Source: Bidens hawaiensis (taxonomy: Eukaryota; Streptophyta; Magnoliopsida; Asterales; Asteraceae). From it: 64,000 nucleotides of DNA. Numbering within the stretch: the first letter of the stretch is position 1; every line of letters starts with the position of its first letter. Made by a program: the position numbers and the translations under genes. The notes beneath the pieces were generated by a model. The model was not told the DNA's origin, made no database searches, and saw nothing but the letters and a program-made list of their open reading frames with translations. Positions 1 to 12,067 of this stretch are shown here, piece after piece. Location of the stretch: NCBI GenBank assembly GCA_021521415.1, contig JAIQDT010005835.1, positions 78,793 through 142,792 on the forward strand, written 5' to 3'.

Positions 1-1693
1 TCAAGGTTGATGATTGATAATCATTCATGTTAACTCATGTTCTTGAAAACTAGAAATGGTAAAAAGAATACTTTGATAACTTATTCAAGATAAAACATGG
101 ATCCTTATGTTGTACTTAGAAATGATGAGACATAAGTTATGATCTATTTCTCTAGTTTTGATAACTCTAAAATAACATTGTTAACACGATTGCTTAGGTT
201 ATCATGCTAATTAAAGAAATCATATGTTAATGAAATGTGTACTTATAACCTAATTAAATTAACCGAGGGGAGGTTGTGTGAGTTAACTACAACCACTCGA
301 AGTTGTTAGGATTGGTATTTGAGAAATCGAAGTCAATCCTAATCTTTCTACCATACCAAACTGCTTGTCTACTTAAATTGACATTCTCGTGGTAGCATAG
401 CATTAGGAAAGGATGGACTTTAAAATGTGCATGCTACTTTCTTTTATGTCATAGAATATGTTCCCTTAGAAATGAGGGACTATTCTATCATATATTATTA
501 TGACAAGTTTATCACATGTTTATTTAATAATCATCGAGTGGATTCTGATCTTAGATGGTAACCTTTATATAATTGAATTACTCGCTTAGAATTTCTCTTC
601 TTGTCACGTATATATTATATATAATTATTTCTATTTTATAAAAAGTTTGAAAATCAACTTCAAAATGATTAAACCCTCCGATTAAAGTAAAACGAAGATT
701 CATTATTGAAAACATTTGTGTCCACGGATCGGTAATTGGTTCTTACCAATACTATTCTACATATACGATAGGTACACTTGCCTATTTTGTGTGTGTTTAA
801 TCTTAGCAGAAATCACTTTTTTAAATTTTAAGAACGATCTTGTGCGAAAGCAAAACCTCCAATCTCTTACATTTTAAAGCACACGCACACACAGCATCAG
901 TCCATCTCCGAGGCATATTAGTGATCCACCCGTTTCCCGCCGATACGATAAATGCATTTTGAATATTGTACTAAATTTAGATAGCATCACCTAGTTATTA
1001 ATTTCCATATTTTTTGTAATCTATACCTGTGTATTATAGGCTAGAGTTTTAGTATATATCCTTGAAATCACATTGAAATAAATAAGTTGATTTGCTCCTT
1101 TGAAAGTTTTAGCATCCTCCTAAGCTGGAGGAACCAAATTTGGTCAATTTTTCTTTAGGTTTATTTTCCTAGCACCAAAAATATTGTTTTTCTCATTTTG
1201 AATGAATTCGCAACATGTGTCACACAATCTGATCCATGGAGGCGTTTCCATCCATTAGTAACATATTGTTTGCGTAAACTCTAAACGTAACGAGAACAAT
1301 GACTTTTCTTAAGTTGGGTTCTTGTGTATCCGCTAGCTCTTTGTTTAGTGTGTCTGGCCGCTAGCTCTTGTCACCTATGACGGAATATATGGATAAGTAA
1401 CTTTTTGTTATGCTTCCAATCTACGTGTTTTCTGAATAGACATACTATGAGCTCATGCATCCAATCTATGTTTTTCATATATTTCATGAAAATGATGACT
1501 AATGGCATGGAAAAGAAGATGTGTGGGGATTTGACTTGATGCGAACCATTATTGGATAATTACGATTTGAAGGATTATCAAGAAAGTTTAAGGGTAATTC
1601 AAGCGGTCTTCGAGATAAATAGTTTATTTGAAGTAGTTTTGAGTTATCGGGTTCGAATTGCTTAATGGGTTTGAGTCGTGATAGGTGAAGTGG
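1..1693. other. AT-rich intergenic DNA, no gene recognised
   Basis: I see no convincing coding exon, RNA gene or bounded transposon here. Open frames are short and lack recognisable domains. The sequence is typical AT-rich plant intergenic DNA, probably old degraded repeats. Confidence 0.5.
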
Positions 1694-2325
1694 CAGGGGC
1701 GGATTTAAGGCTTAGCTACGGTGGGCCGGTGCCCACTGTCCGCCTGCCGGAATGTCGTTTTTACTTGTAAGCATTAGTATATTTGAGTTAATCATCATTC
1801 AATGCCCAGCGTCCGTTACCACCGATTATAGCATGGATGAACTTAAAGTGAAGAGAGAAGTCGAGAACGATTTAAAAAACTGTTTGTTTACATTTTTTTC
1901 CGGCCACTGGAAGCGATGCTGCGTAATGTTGAAAACGTGAGGTAGGTAGGGGATCATAAATGAGTTATATAAAAACTTATATTTTATTCGGTTGTCACTT
2001 TCTTTATTTTTTTAATTGTTTATTGTTTTTAACAGGCCATAGTAAATTTGACCAATTAAGTTTTAACTTCAATGTTAAATTTTTTTGTTTGGTAGTTTTA
2101 TTTAAAACTTTTTAAGGGTATATTTTTAAAAAATGCGACTTAATTATTCTTGTAACTTTCAAATAGTGTGTTAGAAAGGCCAATTTATCTTTTTACGTGT
2201 TCTTCAAGTTCATTTCGTTATGGGTTTCTAGGATTGTTGAATGACATTGCTCTCTTTAATCCGATCCGTTTTTTATCTAATCCAGTTTGTGGCCAATGTA
2301 GTGAAAATTTTTAGATCCGCCTCTT
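1694..2325. mobile_element. Decayed non-autonomous hAT-like element
   Basis: The left end reads CAGGGGCGGATTTAAG and the right end, reverse-complemented, AAGAGGCGGATCTAAAA, giving an imperfect terminal inverted repeat. The flanking 8-mers tgaagtgg (1686-1693) and taaagttg (2326-2333) agree at six of eight positions, as expected of an aged hAT target-site duplication. The CAGGGGCGGA-type end resembles the better preserved hAT element at 59923-63430. No transposase is visible inside. The short frame at 1752-1940 has no recognisable domain. Confidence 0.5.
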
Positions 2326-2348
2326 TAAAGTTGTATGGTTAGTGTAAT

Positions 2349-2391
2349 GGGATGGGGATGGGGATGGGGATGGGGATGGGGATGGGGATGA
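2349..2391. repeat. (GGGGAT)n microsatellite
   Basis: About seven tandem copies of the hexamer GGGGAT/ATGGGG. The G-run periodicity could support a G-quadruplex on the plus strand, which is inference. Confidence 0.9.
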
Positions 2392-2576
2392 GTGAAAAAT
2401 GAGAAAAGGAAGAAAAGAATGATAAAGGTTGACAAAAAGTTCATTTGAAGTTGCACGTTCATATTTAAATGTCATGTGAAATGATTGGTCAAAAGTGACG
2501 GCTTCATGAAACCAGTTTAGTGGATCAGAATTTTGGATATGTTGACTTCACAAAATACTGATAACTCCCATATGAG

Positions 2577-3237
2577 CAAGCTGTTCGAAGTCGGATATCC
2601 AAATATTTTAGACAGTAGATTTCACTATTCAAATCTAAATTTCAGATATTCGAATTTTAGATATTTGAAATTTCGGATATTCATTCGAATGGTGAAATTC
2701 GAATGGTGAAACAGATATCCTAACATTTGGAAAAAAATCAAAATTAATCCAACTAATCAAAAATCCATGTTTCTAGTTTAGTTATTAAAAAGAAAAAAGA
2801 AAATAACCCAAAATAATACACAGGTTGATCAAGAATATGAGGTTTGAATTTTGATAACAAAACAAAATCCACCACCGGTGTTCCAATCCATCAAGTCACA
2901 ACATAGTTGGTCTGAGGTTTATTAACGATTTTGTAATGAATCAGAAGCCAGTATTCTGTTTTAAAGAATGATTGGCCTGAGGTTTGATGGCCACCGGAAT
3001 TCAACCTCCACCGGTAAGATAGAAAAATGATTTAAAGAATGGATTATGGTTTGAGTTTATTATAAAATAAATAATTTAAAAAAATAAAATTAAGTTTTTA
3101 GATATTTTGGATATTCGAAAATTTTCGAATCACTATCCGAATCCGAAAATTCAAATATCCGAAATTTCGGATATCCGAATTTCCGGATAATTTGAATTCA
3201 ATTTTCGAATATAGATTCGGATTTTTTTGAACACCCC
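2577..3237. mobile_element. Repeat rich in GGATATCCGAA motifs, hAT-like ends
   Basis: Both ends are packed with variants of TCGGATATCCGAA, and the right end closes with gaacacccct (reverse complement AGGGGTGTTC). A similar TGTTCGAA string opens the left end. Subterminal short repeats of this kind are common in non-autonomous hAT elements. Boundaries are approximate and no target-site duplication was confirmed. A second stretch at about 3305-3490, rich in CGGGT/ACCCG, may be the end of another such element. Confidence 0.35.
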
Positions 3238-3725
3238 TAAATTCTAAAGTAGGATATTTTCTTAAGGGTATAATGGTAATTTAATTGAAGTTTGGTTGGG
3301 TTAAGTAGGGTGTGCATATTTAGTTCCGGACCGAAAAAATCAAGGACTTGATCATAGAAAACCTGTACCGTGACCTACCTTACTTTTTTCGGGTTTATTT
3401 CGGCCTTGATAATCGTTGTTGATTGGTCTCGGGTCAGTTTCAGGTAAATACCCGACAAACCCCGACTTTGTCCAAAACCCGAATTACCATAAAAAAATGA
3501 AAAGAAAGCTGGGTCTGCTGAACCTAGAAAATTACGGATCAAGAGCTGCTAGGTAACTACAATTAAAATATTAATAAATAAAAATCTAAGTAAAACAAAT
3601 GTTTACTTTTAAGTTTTCTAATCTTATCATCATCTCTACACTCAAATATCTCGCTGAAACTATAAATTTTATCTGAGGAACTTTCGGTCAACAATTCGAA
3701 GGATAAAATTAGAGGGGTCGCAACC

Positions 3726-4019
3726 CCTTCACCCTAAGGAGGTGTCGCTGCTGCTTTAGTTTGTGTAATAAATGAGTAACTACATAACTTGTATTGATAA
3801 TTGTAATTAGAATTTGTATAAGGTATGAGATTATATATATTTCACTCATATTTACACAATACAACTCTAATTTTTATCTAATTACATTATGTCTAATAAT
3901 CATCAAGTAATAGTGTGAAATTTTTGAATGGGCTGGGGTTTCCGTCAACAAAGATGGAGTTGGGTTGTAAAAGTGAGTTTAGGCGTTTATCTCTTAAAGA
4001 GTGAAAGGAAAGGAAAACT
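3726..4019 (+). repeat. Direct repeat A, 294 bp, left of the gypsy-type gene
   Basis: This stretch recurs in the same orientation at 9014-9308 with only about two differences seen by eye: one inserted C and one G/A. It contains no recognisable gene. Together the copies bracket about 5 kb that includes the transposase-domain pseudogene. They could be remnants of terminal repeats, a tandem duplication, or a transduced flank. The sequences just outside do not show an obvious short target-site duplication. Confidence 0.85.
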
Positions 4020-4929
4020 GAAGAAACACTGAGTGACTCCGGGCAGATTACGGATAATCTTGGGGTTAAATAGATGTTTCCCACGAGGGGTTGGGTCCGG
4101 CAAAGATGGTTGTTCTTCTGATGACCTGCAAAACAGACACCGTGAGCTCGTCACTGAGAAGGGGGGGTACCTCCTTGTGACCACCCTCCGGCGTGAGAAT
4201 CAGACAAGGTTGCTCTTGAATATAAGTGTATATTAAGATAAATGACTAGAGCAGATATCAGATAATATATGAAGATATAAGATAATGATACCGTTCCAAG
4301 GTGTTGGAGTATTTATAGCCGAAGATAGGTGTCCAAGAAGGTACAGCCAGCTGTATAATATTCCTTTTCGACCAACTGTGGGCTACGCACGTGCCATGCT
4401 GGTGGTTGGTGGGTAGGCAGCGGCTGATAGTTACCAGGCCGGCTGTGCACTATTCCTTTTCCACCAACTGCAGGCTATGGACGTGGCACGACAGGGGTTG
4501 GTGAGTAGGCAGCGGCTGATAGTGACATTAAGTACTAGAGCGTGCTGCTCGTCGTACTGTTGTCAGTGTGCTGTCGCAGCTTTGGTCAGATCTTTTGTCC
4601 ATACCTTGGCAGGTACAGTCTAAAAGATCCTGCAGTAGCGTACGGACTGGCTCATTTGGGCGGGAGTTTTCCCGGCTTTGGGCGGGAGTATTCCCGGCTT
4701 TGCTCATTCCTTCTTCAGGTGACATTACTGAATTATTTTGAGAGTTAAGTGCCTTGTGCGTGTAGCCTTGCTGTTAGTGCGGGTAGCCTTCCTTGATGGC
4801 TAGTATCCGTAGCTGCGGGAACAGGCGGAGTACGTCACCATTGGGAGGCTTTTCCTGCGGGGACAGCTTGCGTACTGCGCGTAAGGACGTCATCTCTCTG
4901 AGCGTGGTGGGTCCTGCAGATCCAGTTGG

Positions 4930-5105
4930 TCTTTGCGCAGACGTCCCTTTTTAAGGTGAGTCTTGCGGGTCCAACGGCGCAGACGTCCCTGTTTAAGGTG
5001 AGTCTTGCGGGTCCAACCGCGCAGACGTCCCTGTTTAAGGTGAGTCTTGCGGGTCCAACCGCGCAAACGTCCCTGTTAAAGGTGAGTCTTGCGGGTCCAA
5101 CTGGG
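4930..5105. repeat. Minisatellite, four copies of about 40 bp
   Basis: Tandem units containing gcgcagacgtccctg followed by tgagtcttgcgggtcc, four copies with a few changes. They lie upstream of the gypsy-type gene's TATA box, so they may sit in its long upstream control region. Confidence 0.8.
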
Positions 5106-5522
5106 CTCTGCTGGGACCTACCTCTTCAAGTCCCCCCAGTCCAATGTTCTTCTCATGAATTGTTAATAAGTGAGGTGAACTTTTGGACTTAAGCAAGGGG
5201 TTTTGAAAAGGGTTTAGTTTTAAGGTTTTCCATGGGGATTCTTCCCGCGGAAGTCCTAATGTCACGTGCAGAAATTCCCGACTTTTCTGCTTGATCTTTG
5301 GGTATGATGCGGGTAGGTCTGTAACCTCCTCGCAAGTCAGGAGCATTGAGTTCCACTTGTGTAGATTCTCCATGAGGTTTTGGTAGTTTTAAACATAGTG
5401 ATCAATTATGTTAAACAACCAATTCCATCTTGGAGCTTCAAACAATCTAGTTCTCAACGTTCCCGCTATGCGGGGATGTTATTTCCGTTTCCGCAAGCAT
5501 GGCCCGGAAGATCCTTCTTGGT

Positions 5523-5812
5523 TTCAATTCCCTGCGGAGTGCTAAGTATGTGAAGGGTTTCGCCTTGACACTGTACCCGCACTCGTCTTATAGTTACTTT
5601 ACTTCCAAGGTATTCCTGGCTTCAATTCCCTGCGGGTGCTAAGTATGTGAAGGGTTTTGCCTTGACACTGTACCCGCACCCGTCTTATAGTTACTTGGTT
5701 GCCGAGATATTCTTGGCTTCAATTCCCTGCTGGTGCTAGATATGTGAAGGGTTTTGCCTTAACACTGTACCCGCACCTGTCTTACGGTTACTTGGTTACC
5801 AAGGTAAGGGGG
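5523..5812. repeat. Tandem repeat, three copies of about 97 bp
   Basis: Three successive units each begin ttcaattccctgc and contain gtgaaggg then cactgtacccgcac. Unit starts are near 5523, 5621 and 5718. This is non-coding and lies in the upstream region of the 6287 gene. Confidence 0.85.
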
Positions 5813-6158
5813 TATAGTCCCGCTTACTTTTGAATCTTTTTGAATCTTTTTGAAATTCGAAGAGTTGGTGAAAGGATAAGAACAGTCCAAACTGTTGAAG
5901 GGACGGTTGCGTTGTTCGACGGTTTCTTCTGACAGTTTCAGGACGTGCAGGAAGTTATGGTGACGTGACAGTATATGGTCATTCCAGACGCTTTTTCAGG
6001 CGCGTGGGCGCGAGTTTTCGGGCGCATGGCCGCGAAGTTTACGGCGCGCGTCCTGTCGACAGCTGTTGCCAGCTTGCTTTTTCCACGTGTCATAGTTTCA
6101 TTGCACCTGCGTTTTCCTCTCTCTTCCGCATTAAATTCATCGCATTCATTGCGATGAT

Positions 6159-6166
6159 TATATAAA
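6159..6166 (+). promoter_or_regulatory. TATA box of the gypsy-type gene
   Basis: TATATAAA followed by a purine-rich stretch lies about 120 bp upstream of the ATG at 6287. That spacing suits a short 5' UTR. No other good TATA box lies between it and the start codon. Confidence 0.55.
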
Positions 6167-6286
6167 GGGAGGAGAGGATGCATCTCAACTCACAGTTTCA
6201 CTTCCTTCTTCTAAGCGATTTCCGGCGAATACTCTAACTTTTCCGTCGAGCATTCTCCTGAGATCGTTCTTTCCATCCTCCAAAAC

Positions 6287-8990
6287 ATGTCTTCTACTCA
6301 TGATCTTGAAGTTACTGCTGAAGAGTCGGACGTGTATTCCGAGAACCCGACGTCCACTTCTGATAAGGACGATAAGAGTACTGCTGGCGAGTGCCAGTGT
6401 GCTCTTCCCGTCGACCTGTACCAGTACATCGTCAGGAAGTTCATGCTCGAGCCTTTCGAGCCTGAGTTTCCTGAGCCTCACCAGACGGTGTACGATGCCC
6501 CCAAGGGCAAGATAGGGGTGTATGCTGCATTCTTCGTCTATGGGAATCTCAGGTTCCCATTGACGAAGTTTGTATACCGTGTTTTGGAGAGACACGGTGT
6601 GCACCTGACGGAGGTACACCCGATGGCGATCGCCAAGATCCGCCATTTTGAATGGGTGTGCCTCATTCTGGGTGTGGAGCCCCATGTCGACCGCCTGATG
6701 ACCTTCTACTCCTGGAGGTGCATCCAAGGCTGGTACACCTTGGTCACCCGGATCAAGGGTTTGAAGATCTGTGCTACCGAGCGCAGTCTTCGGTCTTGGA
6801 AGCGGGAGTTCTTTTACATCTCTGCCCGTGTCGTCCCTATTGCGATGACATTTAAGAACGGGAGAGCACTCCCCAGCCTTCACGCCTCCAACTACCGGGA
6901 GGCGGAATGGTTTGCCAATATCTCCCGGATCCAGACTCCGGTTTACCGCTTTGCGGAGTCTGGGATGGTGATGCTCTGGATGAGCCGGGTGTGGAAGGAT
7001 GCTGGGGCAGAGGCGCCGCAGATTCCCATCGTCCTCGAATACGGTTTGAACTCTATCCCTTACGGTATGCTTCATATCTTTTTGCTGATTTATGGTTTTT
7101 CTTCTAACTGTTCCTTTTTATTCAGAGGGAAACAACTTGCAGTCTCTCCTGCAGCCGCGGGAGAGCGGTGGTCCTGCTCGGTTGGGTACTCGTGCTCTTG
7201 ACGAGAATGAGTTGCCCATCCTTGAGCAGACGGCGGATCGGTTTGTGGAGGTCTACCCGCCGGGCCACGAGATACTTAGCGCCACGCAGCCAGGTAAAAG
7301 ATTAATTAACCCTCGCCCTCTCAATGCTCAAACCTCTGCTGGAATTCCTCTAATTTTGTCATCTTCTGATGAGGAATCCGCAGATGGTCCTTTCTTCGCG
7401 AGGAAGAAGAAGGCTGCTGGCGGGAAGGGCAAGGCGAAGGTTGCCTCCACTGCCGATCAGGGGAACCGGTCTGAGTCGGAGACCGAAAGTGAAGAGCGGC
7501 GGGGAACCCTGGTGATGGTGAGACCACTGCCCTGGAGGTTGAGACAGCTGTCACCTCCGAGCATCCTAGGACGACGACGGTGACCGGCGTGAAGAGGCCG
7601 GCTCCATCGGGTTCGTCCCCGCCTGTCAGAACCTTCAAGCTGAAGAGAACTCGTAAGTATAAATTAATCTTACCCGCAATTCTTTCCGCCATTGTTTTTA
7701 ATATCTTGTCTTCATGCAGGCGTGGATGTAACTGCATTCCAAAGTGATGCGGGGAGGAGCAGCTCTGGACCCATGACGGTAGGTTTGGTCAACCTACCCA
7801 AGGCGATGACCCAGGCGGCTGCGCCTGTTTGCAGCATTGGTTCAGTTGCTCATCCGGTTGAGGCAACTGTTCCAACTGTAACGTCATCTCCGCCGGCTGT
7901 CAGTGCCATCTTCACTGCATCCTTCACTGAGCCGGCGGTGATTGTTTCTGCGGGCTCCTCCGCAGCGGCGGCCACGGTTGTGAGTTCACTTCCAGTGAGT
8001 TCACCTCCGATGGTCTCTACCGCGGCGGCTTCAACCGTGCCTCCGGCACCGGCGACTACCTCGTCCCCGGCCCGTTCAGCAAGTATGTTCGGGGCTTCTA
8101 GCCAATCTCTGCCTCCTTCCCATCTGCCTGACCTCTTGGATGGATATCCGTTAGGTTCGGGTGATGGGTTTGGCGGCTACCGGCCTGTTGTCGACCCTAC
8201 AGGTGCGTAGGGTTATTTTGGCCTTTTTATATTTTATTATCTTTTCCTAACTGCTTTTTGTTTTTGCAGTGTCGGATTCGAATGAGGTGTATGTTCCACG
8301 GTGGAACATCCGCCGGGGAACAACCCTTCGGACGGCTGTGGACTGCGTCGAGTGGGCGCGTCACGCGGCCCCAAGTGGCGCGTTGGGGGAAGCCATGTCT
8401 AGCTACCAGGAGGGTAGGCTGACAAATGAGCTTCGGATTCTCCTTGCCCGGATGCAGCCGCGCGTCGAGTTGCTTTGTCGTGAAAACGACAAGTTAAAGG
8501 CTGCGCGTATCCAAGAAGTGGCTCAGGCGCGGGCTATCCGGGAGGAGAACAGGAGACTTTCCGCAATTGCTGCGGAGAATGAAAAGGCCTTCAAGGCCCT
8601 CGAGGTTGAAGTGCAGGCCCGGCTCGAGGCCCGTTCCAAGGCTACCAAGCTGTTAACGAACAGCTTCGGTTGGCTAAGGAAACTGCGCGGAACACGACCG
8701 AGAGGGCCACCAAGGCTGAAGCCGTTGCTGAACCTCTGCGCGCCGAAAATGAGGAGCTTAAAGCCAAACTAGAGAGGCTTCAGCAGGCTCATGATGCTTT
8801 GGCTATGGAAGACGCCAAGAAGCTTCAAGAGATCTTGGATCAGAGGGGTGTGCTTGACCATACTGAGCGTAAGCTGAAGGGCGTTGAAGAGGCTGCTGCT
8901 AAGGAAGTGTTGCTTGCCAACCTACAACAAGAAAAAATACAAGTATCAAAACCTTTTCTAAGTACAAAGAAAAGCGTAAAGATATTATGA
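6287..8990 (+). pseudogene. Putative transposase (gypsy-type domain) gene with coiled-coil C-terminus, frameshifted
   Basis: The first exon (6287-7064) encodes an acidic leader and then a domain matching the plant 'putative gypsy-type transposase' family (Pfam PF04195 type). Recognisable stretches include FFVYGNLRFPLTKF (residues about 83-96) and GVEPHVDRLMTFYSW. Function in this family is unproven; it is a repeat-borne protein family.
Splice signals support exons 6287-7064, 7126-7652, 7720-8201 and 8270-8990. The donors read ACG|GTATGC, CTC|GTAAGT and CAG|GTGCGT. An optional intron at 7294-7383 is in frame. Exon phases agree at 7064/7126 and 7652/7720. Ala/Ser/Pro-rich linkers lead into a long Glu/Lys/Arg/Ala-rich coiled coil.
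Two single-base frameshifts break the reading frame, one in a G-run near 7505 and one near 8650, so I call it a pseudogene. The final 60 bases look unrelated to the coiled coil, so the true 3' end may be missing. Confidence 0.7.
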
Positions 8991-9013
8991 AGTTACGTAT
9001 ACCTGCGACAACG

Positions 9014-9308
9014 CCTTCACCCTAAGGAGGTGTCGCTGCTGCTTTAGTTTGTGTAATAAATGAGTAACTACATAACTTGTATTGATAATTGTAATTAGAA
9101 TTTGTATAAGGTATGAGATTATATATATTTCACTCATATTTACACAATACCAACTCTAATTTTTATCTAATTACATTATGTCTAATAATCATCAAGTAAT
9201 AGTGTGAAATTTTTGAATGGGCTGGGGTTTCCGTCAACAAAGATGGAGTTGGGTTGTAAAAGTGAGTTTAGGCGTTTATCTCTTAAAGAGTGAAAGAAAA
9301 GGAAAACT
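9014..9308 (+). repeat. Direct repeat B, second copy of the 294 bp repeat
   Basis: Near-identical to 3726-4019 in the same orientation. The copy begins only about 25 bp beyond the last open frame of the transposase-domain pseudogene, so the gene's 3' portion appears to have been cut off at this junction. Confidence 0.85.
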
Positions 9309-9332
9309 AAGTATAGTTAAAAAATGGGCGTC

Positions 9333-9602
9333 TCGAGTTTTGTTTTAGGATGGAAAGGAAAGAAGTATGAGGAGTTAGGAGGGATTAAATTAATGTATTT
9401 TCCCAATAAGTTATCCTCCCAAAAATGAGATGATTACTAAGAATAACTATTTTTTAACATAATAAACCTTTCATTTCCTTTAATTTCTTTCTAACTCAAG
9501 AACACACCTAATTTAAAAAAATTCCCTTCCATTTCCTTCTCTTTCTTATCCTTCCATCTCCTTTCCTTTTCTTTCCTTAATTAAAAAACTCAAGAATAAG
9601 GC
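9333..9602. mobile_element. MITE-like inverted-repeat element
   Basis: The left end (ctcgagttttgttttagg then ggaaaggaaag) is matched in inverted form by the right end (ctttcctt, then aaaaaactcaag). The body is short, purine/pyrimidine-asymmetric and non-coding. Target-site duplication not established. Confidence 0.4.
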
Positions 9603-10198
9603 ATTAGGGTAACCACTGGTACATGTTATGTTTCTAGTAAATTCCCTTGGTTCATTTAGGCACGATGAAGGGTGTTTCAATCAAGATTGGTTTCATTATA
9701 TTAACTAAATAAGGAAATTAATGACAAACATAGATAAATATATAACAAAAACGGCTATACATTTTAGTTGATGATATATAATCATCGTTATTAGTTGTTG
9801 TCAAGTCGTCTTCGTCTGCCTTCCTATTATGATTTCACCACCTTTCAATGTCTTGTCAAATAAGATCGTAACATGGAGTTGGACGTGGCTTTGTAGAAAA
9901 CTCTAAAATTTTTGCAACAAGTCATTTCGATAATGTTTGACATATGACACAAATAAAAACTTTGTAATGTTTTCATTCAAATAATCAATATACATAAATA
10001 TCGATTAATTCATGTCAAACATAAAAGCACAATACAATCTTTATTAAGAAGTAACTAAGAATAACACAAATACAACGTAGTAGCTTACACAAAAACATAA
10101 AACCAACATTACAAAGTAATACACCAAACTAAACACCCAAGTATTAAGACATCATGAAGGACCAAAAGAAGCACCTAACAGTCACTAGTGCCTCCATT

Positions 10199-10441
10199 TC
10201 AAGCCTCACAAGGACCTAACTTCACCACACGAACACCATAACAGCTTGCTTCGGGACATCCGCACGTATACGTAACGTTATTGACACCGCAGACGGGATC
10301 AGGTCTAAAGCAATTGATCTGGCACGAGCTGGGGTCCTCGGGGGGGCCTCCAGAAGAAGGGCATAAGTTTGGCTGCGATTGAACCGCAACTGCGCTGGCA
10401 ATGAGGAGGAAGAGGAGGATCGATGGTATTTTACCGGACAT
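10199..10441 (-). CDS. Small secreted Kazal-like serine protease inhibitor, copy 1
   Basis: This encodes 80 aa. Residues 1-23 are a signal peptide (Met-Ser-Gly-Lys, then a Leu/Ile/Ala-rich core), so the product should be secreted. The mature part has eight cysteines at 27, 40, 44, 51, 60, 62, 67 and 78. It carries the Kazal-type core PVCGVNNVTY and the plant-type tail CGCPEASC...KLGPC. Kazal domains bind and block serine proteases; in plants they are linked to defence against secreted proteases, and the target here is unknown.
I chose the Met at 10441 rather than the upstream one at 10468, because the paralogue at 17201-17440 aligns from Met-Ser-Gly-Lys with a leader immediately after it. It is a single exon with a TATA box at 10526-10533. 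I see no disabling change. Confidence 0.85.
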   Translation of the reverse strand: MSGKIPSILLFLLIASAVAVQSQPNLCPSSGGPPEDPSSCQINCFRPDPVCGVNNVTYTCGCPEASCYGVRVVKLGPCEA

Positions 10442-10525
10442 GGTGTCAATCGAGGATAGTGATAACAAGATCAGCAGAAGTTGGAAGTATGATATGATAT
10501 TTCAATATCTCTGGTGTAACGCTTG

Positions 10526-10533
10526 CTTTTATA
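10526..10533 (-). promoter_or_regulatory. TATA box of Kazal-like gene 1
   Basis: On the minus strand this reads TATAAAAG, 85-92 bp upstream of the chosen ATG. The surrounding promoter (about 10500-10580) is also recognisable in front of copy 2, but there it is split by the 17503-20993 element. That shows the promoter was duplicated with the gene. Confidence 0.65.
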
Positions 10534-10734
10534 TTGGAGTCCCGCTGGTTGTTTATGACTATATATGCATGGCATGCATATCCATTATTGCTGTTCAAAA
10601 TAAGTATGTGAGTTGGCCTAAAAATATGTGTTTTCGTATCCAAATTTGTTTCTTCGGTGTTTTTTATTGTTTTCAAGGATCTACTTTAAAAAGTTTTTAT
10701 ATTTACCCTTACTTAATTTAGGTTTATAATGTAT

Positions 10735-11310
10735 ACTTGATAGTTGATTATGTTAAAAGGAAAATATATTTTTTGAGTAACTTATGGATCAGTCAGCATC
10801 ATCTCAAATGTCAAAGACAGCTCATGACTCACAACTCCAGCCACGATGGATTATATTTTTCCTTTTTTAGCATATTTGTAAGCCTACAGATCAAGCTTCT
10901 TTTTCTCTTGTAAGTTGTGAACATATCAAAACAACCCAATGAACGTTAAAATCTTTTCCCTCTAAATATCATTGTAAAACTAATTAAGGATTTTCTTACA
11001 AATAATGAGGGAGTTTGAGTTTTTGTGGTATAAGGCTATATATTGACTTTTGTCTAAGTTCAGAAATTACAAATTTGATCCTTGATATTCATTTGCAGGT
11101 GTTACAAATGCTTACTTTTACTGATAAACGTTAAACTTTCAGATAAATTTTAGTTTAAAAAATAACCAGTATACCCTTATCATAATAAAATGCCCTAAAA
11201 AGAAAAACAACCACTGTCTAGGTAGTAGCTCTCCCATCACCTCCCTTTCTTCTTCAGTTTCTCTAGTGAGCGTGATCTCTTTAGCAAGAGCGGATTGTTG
11301 TGATCGTTGC
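10735..11310. other. AT-rich intergenic DNA upstream of Kazal-like gene 1
   Basis: I recognise no gene or bounded element. A short pyrimidine-rich patch near 11221-11260 resembles a plant 5' UTR, but no exon follows it. Confidence 0.4.
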
Positions 11311-11419
11311 TTTTCCTCAAATATAGAATAACTGATAAGTATGAAGAAACTGACACTATAATGTCGCCTGCTAGGATTATTATTATTAAGGGGAATATCT
11401 TGGTTAAGTTATTCTACAG

Positions 11420-11800
11420 TGTTGAGAAAAAAAAGATAATTGTGTCTTTTTATATATTATATATTGTTTTTTTTATATTCGTCATTATTTGTGTATTTTT
11501 CTTTTGACATTGTGTCTTTTTCCTTTATATTTTGTGATATATTATGTTTTTTATTTATCGTTGTGTCTTTTTTTTTGTTATTGTATCTTTTTCCTAGACA
11601 TTATGTATTTTTCTTTCTAATTTTTTAACAAGAAAGACGTGAAAAACATGCTAGTTTTTTTTTCTTTCGTTTTTTATATATATTTTAAGTTATGTTTTTT
11701 TATTTTTCTTAATTTTTTTATGTGTTTTTGTTAGTCCACAAATCTTTATCTCACTTTTCATTTTTTTCTGTATTTATATTTTAACTTTTTACAATGAAAT
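11420..11800. mobile_element. Degraded repeat with tttgtgtctttt motifs, related to 59331-59874
   Basis: The T-rich strand repeats variants of attgtgtctttttc. The same words in inverted orientation (aaagacacaat) fill the MITE-like element at 59331-59874, so I infer one family. Boundaries here are not clear. Confidence 0.35.
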
Positions 11801-12067
11801 AAATCATTACATTATATATATATAGCAAACTTAAAATAAGAAGTAGATTTTTCCTAAAAAGTATAGAAAGTGTGTTTTCACCATTAGATCTAATAAAACA
11901 CATCGCACAATAAACACACCACGACTAAAATAAAACACACCGCACAATAAACACATTTTTCATATTCACCGTCAGATCAACATATCTAACGCATCAGATT
12001 ACTTCTTACACTTCTTAGAGACACTTTACTTCTTATTTTAACCCCACCCTATATATATATATATATA

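Noticed and set aside
1752..1940. 62 aa open frame with a hydrophobic start
   Set aside because: Lies inside a decayed hAT-like element; no homology recognised and no supporting promoter.
6185..7075. 296 aa antisense open frame opposite the gypsy-type exon
   Set aside because: It shadows the sense exon, which has the recognisable domain, splice sites and TATA box.
11307..11628. Phe/Ile-rich short frames resembling membrane peptides
   Set aside because: T-rich low-complexity repeat DNA produces these frames by composition alone.
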